From assembly GCF_001667075.1 (NCBI RefSeq), contig NZ_LZIL01000042.1, forward strand, positions 1 to 64,000: a stretch of 64,000 nucleotides of DNA. The letters are read 5' to 3'. A program made the position numbers and the translations under genes. Below, piece by piece: positions 8,019 through 16,775 of the stretch; position 1 is the first letter of the stretch; each line of letters begins with the position of its first letter. This DNA comes from Mycobacterium sp. 852014-52450_SCH5900713. GTDB lineage: Bacteria; Actinomycetota; Actinomycetes; Mycobacteriales; Mycobacteriaceae. Under the pieces are notes generated by a model. The model was not told the origin of the DNA and ran no database searches. It saw only the letters and a list, made by a program, of their open reading frames with translations.

Positions 8019-9410
8019 TTGGACCAATTCTTCGGACGACTGTCCCTGCTGCACGGCTGGTTTCCGCCGACCGTGCAGGGGTTGACGCTGCTGCTGTTGA
8101 TCATCGCGATCCAGTGGCGTGCGCCGCGCTGGCTCAAGCGGGTGCTGCCCGCGGCCCTGGTCGCGGCCGCCGCGGTGACCGCGCTCGCGTACTGGTACAT
8201 CACGTCGCTCGGCGTGGCCGGGGACCCGGCGCCGACGACGCTGTGGCTGTGGATCGCGATGAGCGGCCTGGCCGCCGCGGTCTTCCTGGTGGGCTGGCGG
8301 GGCGCCCGCTGGTGGCGTCGCGGGGTCGCCGTGCTGTCCATACCGCTGAGCGCCTTGTGCGCGGGACTGGCATTGAACGGCTGGGTGGGTTACTTCCCGA
8401 CGGCGCTTGCCGCGTGGAACCAACTGACCTCGGTGCCGTTGCCCGACCAGATCGACCGGCTCCGGGTCACCGAGATGCAGGTCGCCGGGACCAGGCCGAC
8501 CAAGGGCGTGGTGGTGCCGGTGGACATCGACGACAACGCCTCCCACTTCCGGCACCGCCGAGAACTGGTCTATCTGCCGCCCGCATGGTTCAACAGCAAT
8601 CCGCCACCCCGACTGCCGGCGGTCATGATGATCAGCTCCGCGTTCAACACCCCGGCCGACTGGCTGGGCCCGGGCGGCGCCTTCACCGCCATCGACAACT
8701 TCGCTGCCGCGCATCACGGCTTCTCCCCGGTGCTGGTGTTCGTCGATCCCACCGGGTCGTTCGACAACGACACCGAGTGCGTCAACGGCAGCCGGGGCAA
8801 CGCCGCCGATCACCTATCCAAGGACATCGTGCCGTTCATGGTGTCGAACTTCGGCGTCAGCGCCGACCGGGCGAACTGGGGCGTCGCGGGATGGTCGATG
8901 GGCGGCACCTGCGCGGTTGACCTGGCCGTCATGCATCCGGAACTGTTCAGCGCGTTCGTGGACATCGCCGGCGACCGCAGCCCGAACGTCGGCCCCAGGG
9001 ATCAGACGATCGCCAAGCTGTTCGGCGGCGACCGCACCGCCTGGGCCGCGTTCGACCCCCCGACCGTGATCGCGCGGCATGGTCGCTACACCGGTTTGTC
9101 GGGCTGGTTCGACGTCCCGGGATCCTCGGAGCCGCGCGACGTGGCGGCAGAGGCCAACCCCACCGGGAGCGCGCCCAGCACGGACCCGGCGGCCAATCCG
9201 GAGGGCCAGGACGCCGCCGCCAACGCGTTGTGCGCGGCGGCCAGCGCCAACGGCATCACCTGCGCCGTGGTCAGCCAGCCGGGCAAGCATGACTGGCCGT
9301 TTGCCGCCGGGGCGTTCGAGGCGGCGCTGCCCTGGCTGGCCTCGACGCTGGGCACACCCGCCGCCGAGCCGGTGCAGCTGCCCCAGCGCGGCGGCACGGA
9401 ATCACACTGA
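8019..9410 (+). CDS. Membrane-anchored esterase (antigen 85/esterase D-like fold)
   Basis: A 463-residue protein with a TTG start. About four hydrophobic helices fill the first 120 residues (GLTLLLLIIAIQW, AALVAAAAVTALAYWYI, LWLWIAMSGLAAAVFLVGW, VLSIPLSALCAGLALNGW). A serine-esterase domain follows: PAVMMISSAFNTPADW, FVDPTGSFDNDTECVNG, and the nucleophile elbow AGWSMGGTCAVD with Ser293. GKHDWPFAAGAFEAALPWL near the C-terminus supplies the likely catalytic His. The fold and placement match mycobacterial multi-helix proteins with a mycolyltransferase-like esterase domain outside the membrane; the substrate, perhaps an envelope ester, is unknown. A start further downstream is possible. Confidence 0.75.
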   Translation: MDQFFGRLSLLHGWFPPTVQGLTLLLLIIAIQWRAPRWLKRVLPAALVAAAAVTALAYWYITSLGVAGDPAPTTLWLWIAMSGLAAAVFLVGWRGARWWRRGVAVLSIPLSALCAGLALNGWVGYFPTALAAWNQLTSVPLPDQIDRLRVTEMQVAGTRPTKGVVVPVDIDDNASHFRHRRELVYLPPAWFNSNPPPRLPAVMMISSAFNTPADWLGPGGAFTAIDNFAAAHHGFSPVLVFVDPTGSFDNDTECVNGSRGNAADHLSKDIVPFMVSNFGVSADRANWGVAGWSMGGTCAVDLAVMHPELFSAFVDIAGDRSPNVGPRDQTIAKLFGGDRTAWAAFDPPTVIARHGRYTGLSGWFDVPGSSEPRDVAAEANPTGSAPSTDPAANPEGQDAAANALCAAASANGITCAVVSQPGKHDWPFAAGAFEAALPWLASTLGTPAAEPVQLPQRGGTESH

Positions 9411-9511
9411 TCGCGAAATTCACAGCTGACCCTCCCGTAACGCATCCGACATATTGTTCCTGGTAGTGGTACGGTTCGCTGCTGATGGCTGGCGATTTCG
9501 TGTACGGCGAG

Positions 9512-9529
9512 CGACCCCTCCGGGGGTCG
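9512..9529. other. GC hairpin in esterase-deacetylase intergenic region
   Basis: CGACCCC (9512-9518) and GGGGTCG (9523-9529) can form a 7-bp stem with a 4-base loop in the 206-bp gap before the deacetylase gene. No T-run follows. It may be a mRNA leader structure or a weak terminator; function is unknown. Confidence 0.35.
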
Positions 9530-9616
9530 GCTCGAAGCGCGCAGCGGCGCAGCCAACACCGGGCCCAGTCCGGATCACCCCGTCCGACATTTGCGCCCGG
9601 CCTTCGCCTGCCCGCG

Positions 9617-10429
9617 ATGAATCGCCGTCAGTTCCTCGGTTCGCTCGCCGCCTCAGTCGTCGCCGGAGTGGGCGCGGCCCGGCTCGTCGTCGACCCGCAG
9701 CCGCGAACGTTCGCCCAGACGCCGGCCGCTTCCGGCGCGGCGACCTCGGGCCCGACCGCCCCGTCGGCTCTGTTGCCGCCGCCACCGCTGAGCGCCCGCA
9801 TCCCGCTGCCCGGCGGGGGCGCGCTGATGAAGATCCCCGGCGAGGGTGATCTGCTCGCGCTGACCGTCGACGACGGCGTCAACAGCGAGGTGGTGCGCGC
9901 GTACACCCAGTTCGCCAAAGACACCGGCGTGCGTCTGACCTACTTCGTGAACGGCACCTACGACTCCTGGACCGAGAACAAGGAGATGCTGCGGCCCCTG
10001 GTCGACAGCGGACAGATCCAACTCGGCAACCACACCTGGTCACACCCGGACCTCACGACGCTGCCCAAAGATCAAGTCGCGCAACAGCTCAGCCGCAACG
10101 ACGAATTCCTAAAGAAGACGTACGGCATCGGTGCGAAGCCGTACTGGCGGCCGCCGTACGCGAAGCGCAACGCCGTGGTCGACGCCGTGGCCGCCGACCT
10201 GGGCTATACCGTGCCGACGTTGTGGTCGGGGTCGCTGTCGGATTCGACGTTGATCACCGAGGAGTACATCGTGCAGATGGCCGATCAGTACTTCACGCCG
10301 CAGGCCATCGTCATCGGGCACCTCAATCACCTGCCCGTGACGCACGTCTACCCGCAGCTCGTCGACACCATCCGCGAGCGCAACCTGCGCACCGTCACAC
10401 TCAACGACGTGTTCCTCAAAACGCCTTAG
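9617..10429 (+). CDS. Secreted polysaccharide deacetylase (NodB/CE4)
   Basis: A 270-residue protein. MNRRQFLGSLAASVVAGVGAARLV is a twin-arginine-like signal peptide, followed by a Pro/Ala/Ser linker. The catalytic domain has TVDDG (motif 1, with the catalytic and metal-binding Asp), TYFVNG, GNHTWSH (HxxxH metal ligands), RPPYAKRN (motif 3) and VIGHLNHLP near the end. CE4 enzymes remove acetyl groups from peptidoglycan or other amino-sugar polymers. The ATG at 9617 is chosen because it starts directly at the signal peptide. It may be co-transcribed with the esterase upstream, and the convergent FAD oxidoreductase gene ends 5 bp away. Confidence 0.87.
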   Translation: MNRRQFLGSLAASVVAGVGAARLVVDPQPRTFAQTPAASGAATSGPTAPSALLPPPPLSARIPLPGGGALMKIPGEGDLLALTVDDGVNSEVVRAYTQFAKDTGVRLTYFVNGTYDSWTENKEMLRPLVDSGQIQLGNHTWSHPDLTTLPKDQVAQQLSRNDEFLKKTYGIGAKPYWRPPYAKRNAVVDAVAADLGYTVPTLWSGSLSDSTLITEEYIVQMADQYFTPQAIVIGHLNHLPVTHVYPQLVDTIRERNLRTVTLNDVFLKTP

Positions 10430-10434
10430 CCCCT

Positions 10435-11817
10435 TCAGCCCGCGGGCCGGATGTTCTGGTTGATCCGGAACACGTTGCCGGGATCGAATTGAGCCTTGAC
10501 CTCGGTGAGCCGCTGGTAGTTCGGGCCGTAGGTCGCCCGGACCCGCTCCTGCCCCTCGTCCATCATGAAGTTCACGTAGGCACCGCCGGCCGAGTACGGA
10601 TGGGTGGCGTCCCAGTAGTCAATAGCCCAGCGTTTCAACAACTCCGCGTTCGCCGGGTCCGGGTCCACCCCCGCGATCACTTGGGAGAAGTTGACGTCCC
10701 GGTAAGCCCACGCCGTGTCGGATTGGCCGACCTGATGGACCGCACCGTCGATCGGGTACAGGTGCATCGTGGAATGCCTGGTCGGCAGCTCCTGGGCGAA
10801 GCGGGCGTGGGCCGCAACGGCGCCGTCGGGCACCGTGCGGAAGAAGTCTCCGCGCCAATACCATTGCAGCCCTTTGGGATACAGGCCGTCGAAGGTGGAC
10901 TGCAGCGCCGGGAAGGGAGCGGCGCCCAGCCCGTCGAAGGCCGGTTCCATCTGCCGGACCGGCGCGAACGCTTCCTCGGCGCCGGCGGGGTCGCCCGTGT
11001 AGCACCAGACCACGGCGCACGCCTTCTGCAGGTGGAACGCCTCGGGGAACGGTGCCGCCGGCGGGACCGTCATGGCCGCGAAGAATCCGTAGAGATCCCC
11101 GTCCTGCGCAGGCATGAAGTCCCGGTACCACGAGAGGATGTCGGCGGTGGCCGACGCGGGCCATGCCGTGGGACCGCAGATCACGGTGTGCACGGGGTGC
11201 AGCCGGAACGTGAATGACGTGACCACGCCGAAGTTTCCGCCGCCGCCGCGCAGCGCCCAGAACAGGTCGGGATGCTCGGATTCGGACGCCCGCACCACGC
11301 GGCCGTCGGCCAGCACCAGCTCCGCCTCGACCAGGTTGTCGATGGTCAGGCCGTACTTGCGGGACAGGTAGCCGTGGCCGCCGCCCACGGTCAGGCCCCC
11401 GACCCCGGTGGAAGAGATGATGCCCGACGGCGCCGCCAACCCGTATGCGTGCGTCGCGCCGTCCACTTGCGCCCACGTCGCCCCGCCTTCGACCCGGGCG
11501 GTGCGGCTGTCGGCGTCCACGTCGATCCGGTTCATCGGCGACAGGTCGATGACCAGTCCGCCGTCCACGGTGCCGAAGCCGGGGCCGTTGTGACCGCCCC
11601 CGCGCACGGCGACAACGAGGTTGCGGTCGCGCGCGAATTCCAGCGCGGTCGCGATATCCGCGGGCGAGCCGCAGCGCGCGATCACCGCCGGCCGCTTGTC
11701 GATCATGCCGTTGTGGACCGCCCGCGCCTCCTCGTACCGCGGGTCGTCGGGCAGGATCACCTGCGAGCCGAGCCTGGCGCGTAATTCATCGGTTGCGGTT
11801 GTGAGGCTCATGGCCAC
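10435..11817 (-). CDS. FAD-binding oxidoreductase, berberine-bridge (BBE) type
   Basis: A 460-residue PCMH-type flavoprotein. VAVRGGGHNGPGFGTVDGGLVIDLSPMNRIDVD includes the GGGH histidine that binds FAD covalently in this family. GGLTVGGGHGYLSRKYGLTIDNLVEAELVLADG completes the FAD domain, and the C-terminal BBE segment reads YVNFMMDEGQERVRATYGPNYQRLTEVKAQFDPGNVFRINQNIRP. It probably oxidises an alcohol, sugar or natural product using O2. It is divergent from the large LuxR regulator at 11968, and a 22-bp palindrome lies between them, so that regulator is the likely control. Confidence 0.87.
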   Translation of the reverse strand: MAMSLTTATDELRARLGSQVILPDDPRYEEARAVHNGMIDKRPAVIARCGSPADIATALEFARDRNLVVAVRGGGHNGPGFGTVDGGLVIDLSPMNRIDVDADSRTARVEGGATWAQVDGATHAYGLAAPSGIISSTGVGGLTVGGGHGYLSRKYGLTIDNLVEAELVLADGRVVRASESEHPDLFWALRGGGGNFGVVTSFTFRLHPVHTVICGPTAWPASATADILSWYRDFMPAQDGDLYGFFAAMTVPPAAPFPEAFHLQKACAVVWCYTGDPAGAEEAFAPVRQMEPAFDGLGAAPFPALQSTFDGLYPKGLQWYWRGDFFRTVPDGAVAAHARFAQELPTRHSTMHLYPIDGAVHQVGQSDTAWAYRDVNFSQVIAGVDPDPANAELLKRWAIDYWDATHPYSAGGAYVNFMMDEGQERVRATYGPNYQRLTEVKAQFDPGNVFRINQNIRPAG

Positions 11818-11912
11818 ACCTCCTTGTTTGCTCGCCGGTCTTGATGCGGCGACGTTACGAGGCCGGCGAACCGCTCGTCATGACCACAACCGAGCATTTC
11901 CGAGGCATTCCA

Positions 11913-11934
11913 CGATAGTCACATCTGACTATCG
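11913..11934. promoter_or_regulatory. Palindrome between BBE oxidoreductase and LuxR regulator
   Basis: CGATAGTCA (11913-11921) and TGACTATCG (11926-11934) are perfect 9-bp arms around a 4-base spacer. The site is 33 bp before the LuxR-family start and 95 bp before the oxidoreductase start. Its length and symmetry make it the best candidate binding site for a regulator of both genes. Confidence 0.6.
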
Positions 11935-11967
11935 ACCGACCAATACCGACGCGGCTACCTTGTTTGC

Positions 11968-14877
11968 ATGGCGCAGTGGGTGCCGCCCCCGCTCCCGGCC
12001 GAACTGATCGCTCGCCGCCGGGGCCCGCTCGTGGGTCGCGATGCGGAACTGGCGGTGTTCGAGCAGGCCTGGGGGCGGGTCGAGCGGGGTAATCGCCAGG
12101 CGGTTTTCATCGGCGGCGAGCCCGGGGCCGGCAAGACGCGGCTGGCCGCGGAGGTGGCCGGCAAGCTATTCGACCACGGCGTCGCGGTGCTGGTGGGAAG
12201 TTCGACCGCCGACGAAGACGTGCCCTACGCGCCGTTCGCCGAAGCGCTCGACCGGCTGCTGATCGCCGGTCCGCCGGGTTCGATGGCGGAACCGTTGAGC
12301 GACGCGGGGCCGCAGCTGCGACGGCTCTCGCCGGAAGTGATTCGGCATTTGCCCGACGACGGCCCGGCCCCGGACGTCGGGTCGGCGCGGCAGGCCCTCT
12401 TCGACGCGTTGACCGGCTTCCTGCGCCGTCTGGCCGTCGATCGCCCGATCGCCCTGATCCTCGACGACCTGCACTGGGCGCAGCTCCCCACCCTTGCGCT
12501 GCTCGAGCACGTGCTGATCGGCTGCGCCGATGTGCGCGTTCTGGTGGTGGTCACGTTCCGCACGACCGAGCCCGACCGGTCCGACGACCTGGCCACCCGG
12601 CTGGCCGAGCTGCACCGATTCGACGGGGTGCGGCGCCTGGACCTGGCGGGCCTGGACACCGAGGCGATCGCCGAGTTCGTCGCACGAACCCAGCAGCTGG
12701 CCCCGGCCTCGGTGCGCACGGCCGCCGCGCTGCTGCGCGAGCGGACCGGCGGCAACCCGTTCTTCCTGACCGAACTGGTCAACGACCTCGAAATCCGCGG
12801 CGGGCTGGCCACTTTGGGCACGCAGCACACGGTCCCCGGGTCCATCGGAGACGCGATCGCCCGCCGCCTCGCCGGGCTGGGGACCGGCGTGCGCGCGGTC
12901 ATCGAGCAGGCGGCGGTGCTGGGCCAGACGTTCGACCTCCCGGCGCTCATCTCGACCTGCGAGACGGAGGTCGGCGCGACGCTGGCGGCGATCGATTCGG
13001 CCGAGGCGGTCGGGCTGGTCCGCGCGGTGCACGACTCCGACGGCGAATTCGCGTTCGTGCACGCGCTGACCCGGGAATCGGTGCTCGGCGGGATGGCGGC
13101 ATCGCGGCTGCGGATCATGCACGCGCGCGCCGCCGAGGCGCTGGAGGGACGTGCCGACCCATCGCTCGTTCCGCGTTTGGCCAACCACTTCCTGATGGCG
13201 CACGTGCTCGGCTACCACGAGCAGGCGTTGCGGTATGCGCGCCGGGCGGCCCGGATGGCCGAGCACAGCCTGGCTTATGAGGATGCGGCCAAGTGGTTCG
13301 AACGGGCCGCCTCGCTTCCCGAGCTCAGCCTCGCGGAGCGGGCCAGGCTGCACCTCGACGCGGCGGCCAACCATGTGCGCGCCGGCTTCTTCGTGCGGGC
13401 GCGGGGCATCTACGAACGCATCGGCGCGATGGACGACCCGCTGATGCGGCTGGAGGCTGCCGTCGGCTACGAGGAGGCGAATTGGCGCCCCGGACAGTCG
13501 ACTTCGAAGGCGGCCGACCTGCTGGCGTCGGCGCTGGAATCGTGCGGGCTGCAAGCCGATGACCCCCGCTACGTGCAGGCGCTCGGCAGCTTCGGGCGCG
13601 CGCTGGCCTTCGCCGGCGAGGCGGAGCGGGCCCGCGAGGTCGGCGCCGACGCGATCGAGCGCGCGCGGGCCGTCGGCGACGAGGGGGTGCTGCTGCACAC
13701 GTTGAAGACGAGCCTGTGGCAAGGCCTCACCCCGGAGATGAGCGAAATCCAGGCGGAGCGTGCCGCCGAGGTATCGCACATGGCGCTAGCACGCCGCGAC
13801 TACGAGTCGTTGGGTGCGGCGTCACACTTCCACGCCATGGTCAGCTACCTGGCCGGCCGGCCCGACGGCCTGGCCGTCGCGACCGCCGACATGCGGCGCG
13901 CGGCCCAAAGCTGCGGTCAAGCCGCCTTCGGCTTTGTCGGCGCGTGCATCGAACAAGCGTTGGCCTACCTGCGCGGTGACTTCGCCGGTGCCGAACGATG
14001 GGCCGACATCGCCTTGCGCACAGGCGATCTGTTCGGCGCCGACGACACCGAGGGCTCGAACGGGGTCCAAATGTTCATGATCCGCCGCGAAACCGGCGAC
14101 CTGAAAAGATTCGGGGGCTTCATCGACGGCAGTGAGACGTTCACCGGCCGCTGGGTGCCCGGGCTGCTTGCCCTCTACACCGAATTGCGGTGCGAACGCG
14201 GCATGAACCGTGCGCTCAATCAGTTGCTCAACCGCAACCTCGGCGACCGCCTCGAGGATGCGCAGTGGCCGATGGAACTGGTGTTCATGGTCGAGGCGGC
14301 GTTAGGGCTTTCCCACCGCGAAGCGGTCCACGCGCTGCGCCCATTCGTCTCGCGTTATGCCGGAAAGAATTTGGTGGCCGGCCAGTTCGTCGCGCTGTTC
14401 GGCAGCGCCGACCGATATCTGGCCCGGATGGCGGCGCTCTGCGGAGACGGTGCCTCTGCCGAGCGGCACTTCGTCGCCGCGATCGAGATGGACCGCCGGA
14501 TGGGCTCGGTGGTGCATGTCAGCGAGACACTGGCCCGGCACGCGTTGTTCGCCTCGTCATGTGGTCGCACCGAGGATGCCCGGCGTCTGGCCGACGAGGC
14601 GCGCGCCATCGCCGCTGCGATCGGGCAGACCCGCGTCGTCGACCTGGCGGATTCGGTCCTGGCCGCGGGTTCGGTGGGTCCCGACGGCCTGACCGAACGG
14701 GAGGTGGAGGTGCTGCGGCTGCTCGCCGAGGGGTTGAGCAATCGCGCGATCGGCGAGCGCCTCTTCATCAGCACCAACACCGCCGCGAACCACGTGCGCA
14801 ACATCCTGATCAAAACCGGCGCCGCCAACCGCACGCAGGCGGCGATGTATGCGGCCGACCACGAGCTTCTCGGCTAG
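11968..14877 (+). CDS. Large ATP-binding LuxR (LAL/MalT-like) transcriptional regulator
   Basis: A 969-residue STAND-type regulator. An AAA domain starts at once: [15 protein letters not shown], Walker A GEPGAGKT at 50-57, Walker [10 protein letters not shown] near 164, then [14 protein letters not shown] long helical, TPR-like middle (about 350-880) is followed by a Lux[55 protein letters not shown] at about 905-960. Such proteins bind an inducer and ATP, oligomerise and activate nearby promoters. It is divergent from the BBE oxidoreductase gene, with the palindrome at 11913-11934 between them. The inducer is unknown. Confidence 0.9.
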   Translation: MAQWVPPPLPAELIARRRGPLVGRDAELAVFEQAWGRVERGNRQAVFIGGEPGAGKTRLAAEVAGKLFDHGVAVLVGSSTADEDVPYAPFAEALDRLLIAGPPGSMAEPLSDAGPQLRRLSPEVIRHLPDDGPAPDVGSARQALFDALTGFLRRLAVDRPIALILDDLHWAQLPTLALLEHVLIGCADVRVLVVVTFRTTEPDRSDDLATRLAELHRFDGVRRLDLAGLDTEAIAEFVARTQQLAPASVRTAAALLRERTGGNPFFLTELVNDLEIRGGLATLGTQHTVPGSIGDAIARRLAGLGTGVRAVIEQAAVLGQTFDLPALISTCETEVGATLAAIDSAEAVGLVRAVHDSDGEFAFVHALTRESVLGGMAASRLRIMHARAAEALEGRADPSLVPRLANHFLMAHVLGYHEQALRYARRAARMAEHSLAYEDAAKWFERAASLPELSLAERARLHLDAAANHVRAGFFVRARGIYERIGAMDDPLMRLEAAVGYEEANWRPGQSTSKAADLLASALESCGLQADDPRYVQALGSFGRALAFAGEAERAREVGADAIERARAVGDEGVLLHTLKTSLWQGLTPEMSEIQAERAAEVSHMALARRDYESLGAASHFHAMVSYLAGRPDGLAVATADMRRAAQSCGQAAFGFVGACIEQALAYLRGDFAGAERWADIALRTGDLFGADDTEGSNGVQMFMIRRETGDLKRFGGFIDGSETFTGRWVPGLLALYTELRCERGMNRALNQLLNRNLGDRLEDAQWPMELVFMVEAALGLSHREAVHALRPFVSRYAGKNLVAGQFVALFGSADRYLARMAALCGDGASAERHFVAAIEMDRRMGSVVHVSETLARHALFASSCGRTEDARRLADEARAIAAAIGQTRVVDLADSVLAAGSVGPDGLTEREVEVLRLLAEGLSNRAIGERLFISTNTAANHVRNILIKTGAANRTQAAMYAADHELLG

Positions 14878-14882
14878 CGCCC

Positions 14883-15152
14883 TCAGATGTCGGACAGCGC
14901 CCCGTCCGGCATCATGCGCTCTTTCACTTCGACGACGGAGTCGGCCGGCAGGCCGGCGCGCGCCGCCGCGGACCTGATGGCCTCCGGCGACGGCGCCTCA
15001 TACAGGCAGTAGGTCTTCCGCTTGTCCGCCGACAGGAACGAGTACATCCAGCGAACGCCCTCGAGGTCGTTGATCCGATTGATACCGTCGGCAACCTCGA
15101 GACCGGGCTCCAGTTCCTCGGCAAAGTTGCGCTCGACCATGAAGATGGGCAC
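14883..15152 (-). CDS. DUF4242 family small protein
   Basis: An 89-residue protein: PIFMVERNFAEELEPGLEVADGINRINDLEGVRWMYSFLSADKRKTYCLYEAPSPEAIRSAAARAGLPADSVVEVKER matches the ferredoxin-like DUF4242 family, a member of which in Streptomyces was described as nickel-binding. The GTG at 15152 follows AGGAGTC. It is convergent with the LuxR regulator and lies downstream of the MarR gene on the same strand, 75 bp apart, so co-transcription is possible. Function in mycobacteria is unknown. Confidence 0.8.
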   Translation of the reverse strand: MPIFMVERNFAEELEPGLEVADGINRINDLEGVRWMYSFLSADKRKTYCLYEAPSPEAIRSAAARAGLPADSVVEVKERMMPDGALSDI

Positions 15153-15227
15153 GGCGACTCCTGTTCACTGTCTTGGGTCGAGCCTAGGCCGTCGGCGACG
15201 ATCAAGACATGGGAATTTCGGCGGCGG

Positions 15228-15686
15228 CTATTCTTCCGCCGATTCGGTCTGAGCCGCGAGCAACATCTGCAAGGACTCACGCAGCGTGGTCAATCGCTGA
15301 TGCCCTAGGACCTGCTCCCACTGCCGCTCCAATTCGACTGCGCTAGAGCGCATTACCCGCAACGCTTGCCGGCCGCGTGGCGTCACCTCGATGATTCGGG
15401 CTCGCGCGTCCAGCGGGTTGGGGACTCGGGTGACGTAGCCGTGTCGCTCCAGTCCGGTGATCGCCTGGGCGACCGCCTGCCGGCTCACTTGGAGCCGATC
15501 GGCCAGATCCGACGCGTGCAGGCCACCGGCCGCCAACGGTACGAGCGCGACCGCCTGGGCCGGTCGGATCCCGTCGAGTCCCGCCGCGGCAAACGCCGCC
15601 CGCAACCGTGGCGCACCGGACGCCGCCACCAGGTTCACCAGCGCGGGAACGGTGGGCTGCCAGTCCGGATGCAGAGGGCGTCGCAT
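15228..15686 (-). CDS. MarR family transcriptional regulator
   Basis: A 152-residue winged-helix regulator: LDGIRPAQAVALVPLAAGGLHASDLADRLQVSRQAVAQAITGLERHGYVTRVPNPLDARARIIEVTPRGRQALRVM is the MarR DNA-binding core with the DxRxR wing. The ATG at 15686 is preferred; a start at 15713 would reach the operator. It is divergent from the LpqC-like lipoprotein gene, and a perfect 19-bp palindrome at 15714-15732 lies between them. It probably represses itself and the esterase and responds to a phenolic or lipid-like ligand, which is inference. Confidence 0.87.
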   Translation of the reverse strand: MRRPLHPDWQPTVPALVNLVAASGAPRLRAAFAAAGLDGIRPAQAVALVPLAAGGLHASDLADRLQVSRQAVAQAITGLERHGYVTRVPNPLDARARIIEVTPRGRQALRVMRSSAVELERQWEQVLGHQRLTTLRESLQMLLAAQTESAEE

Positions 15687-15713
15687 GCGAAGAGTGTGCC
15701 ACCCGCAGCACAA

Positions 15714-15732
15714 TTGACAAGTGACTTGTCAA
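15714..15732. promoter_or_regulatory. MarR-type palindromic operator
   Basis: TTGACAAG (15714-15721) and CTTGTCAA (15725-15732) are perfect 8-bp arms around TGA. TTGACAAG also resembles a -35 box, so a bound dimer would cover the promoter. The site lies 27 bp from the MarR start and 28 bp from the esterase start. MarR dimers typically bind sites of this size. Confidence 0.7.
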
Positions 15733-15760
15733 AATCCCCAGCGGCTGCCACGATGGCGTC

Positions 15761-16705
15761 ATGCGATCGCGCCGCGCCGGGGCTCTCAGCGTTTGCCTCG
15801 TCGCCGTTCTGGCCGTCGTGCCCGGCGGCTGCCTGGGCGGCGGCCATGCGCTGGGAACGCCCGGCTCGCAATCGATCCCGGTCGGGCAATCCACCCAGAG
15901 CGTCGAGTCGGGCGGCGTGAGCCGCACCTATCACCTGTACCGGCCGCAGGGACTGACCGATGCGGCCCCTCTGGTGGTGATGCTGCACGGAGGCTTCGGC
16001 ACGGGCCAGCAGGCCGAGCGCGCCTACCACTGGGACACCGAGGCCGACGCCGGGCATTTCCTGGTCGCCTACCCCGACGGCATCAACCGCGCCTGGAACG
16101 CCGGAACGTGCTGCGGCGAACCGCAGCGCGTCGGCGCGGACGACGTCGGCTTCATCACGACCATGGTTGGCGCCATCGAGCAAGGGATGCCCATCGACCG
16201 GGCGCGCGTGTATGTCACCGGCATGTCGAACGGAGCCATGATGGCGCTCCGGCTCGGCTGCCAGTCGGACGTGTTCGCCGCGATCGCCCCGGTGGCGGGC
16301 ACGATGCTGACCGACTGCTCCCGGGCGCGGCGCGCGTCGGTGCTGCAAATCCACGGCACCGCCGACGACAGAGTGCCCTACGACGGCGGGCCTGGAAAGG
16401 CGTTCGCGCTCAACGGAACTGCTCGCGTCGACGGGCCGTCGGCGCAGTCCGTGAATGCCACCTGGCGCGCGATTGACGCCTGCGGAGCGCCGAACTCGAG
16501 CACCACCGGTGACGTGACGACGCAAATCGCCGCCTGCGCGGACGGACGCACCGTGGAGTTGATCTCGGTGGCCGGCGCAGGCCATCAATGGCCGGGCAGT
16601 GAACCCAGCCCCCTCGCCGCGAAGCTCGCGGGCATCCCGCCACCCTCGACGGCGCTGGACGCCACCGATACCATTTGGCAGTTCTTCGCCCAGAACCACC
16701 GCTAG
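15761..16705 (+). CDS. lpqC: LpqC-like secreted esterase (PHB depolymerase family lipoprotein)
   Basis: A 314-residue exported hydrolase. The N-terminus MRSRRAGALSVCLVAVLAVVPGGCLGG is a signal peptide with a lipobox-like PGGC. The domain has YHLYRPQGL, LVVMLHGGFGTGQQ (oxyanion region), YPDGINRAWNAGTCCGEP, the nucleophile motif GMSNGAMMALRLGC with Ser156, LQIHGTADDRVPYDGG with the Asp, and GAGHQWPGSEP with the His. This matches the esterase family of mycobacterial LpqC. It acts outside the membrane on an ester polymer or acyl ester. It is divergent from the MarR gene, its probable regulator. The symbol is given by resemblance only. Confidence 0.78.
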   Translation: MRSRRAGALSVCLVAVLAVVPGGCLGGGHALGTPGSQSIPVGQSTQSVESGGVSRTYHLYRPQGLTDAAPLVVMLHGGFGTGQQAERAYHWDTEADAGHFLVAYPDGINRAWNAGTCCGEPQRVGADDVGFITTMVGAIEQGMPIDRARVYVTGMSNGAMMALRLGCQSDVFAAIAPVAGTMLTDCSRARRASVLQIHGTADDRVPYDGGPGKAFALNGTARVDGPSAQSVNATWRAIDACGAPNSSTTGDVTTQIAACADGRTVELISVAGAGHQWPGSEPSPLAAKLAGIPPPSTALDATDTIWQFFAQNHR

Positions 16706-16714
16706 GCGTCGCCG

Positions 16715-16736
16715 AATCTCTAAAAATTTAGAGATT
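16715..16736. promoter_or_regulatory. Perfect AT-rich inverted repeat upstream of lipase
   Basis: AATCTCTAAA (16715-16724) and TTTAGAGATT (16727-16736) are perfect 10-bp arms separated by AA. The site lies 9 bp after the LpqC-like stop and 39 bp before the lipase start. An operator for a TetR-type protein, perhaps the one encoded just after the lipase, fits its place. No T-run follows the stem, so a terminator is less likely. Confidence 0.55.
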
Positions 16737-16775
16737 TGCCTTCCCTGGCCGCCGCCCGGTTGTTACCGTTCCGTG

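Noticed and set aside
9411-9616. Riboswitch (for example c-di-AMP ydaO-type) before the deacetylase gene
   Set aside because: Only one simple hairpin is visible and the conserved core bases of that riboswitch were not found.
12166-13779. A long minus-strand open frame opposite the LuxR regulator
   Set aside because: The plus-strand protein has Walker motifs and a LuxR HTH; the antisense translation is low-complexity Arg/Gln-rich sequence.
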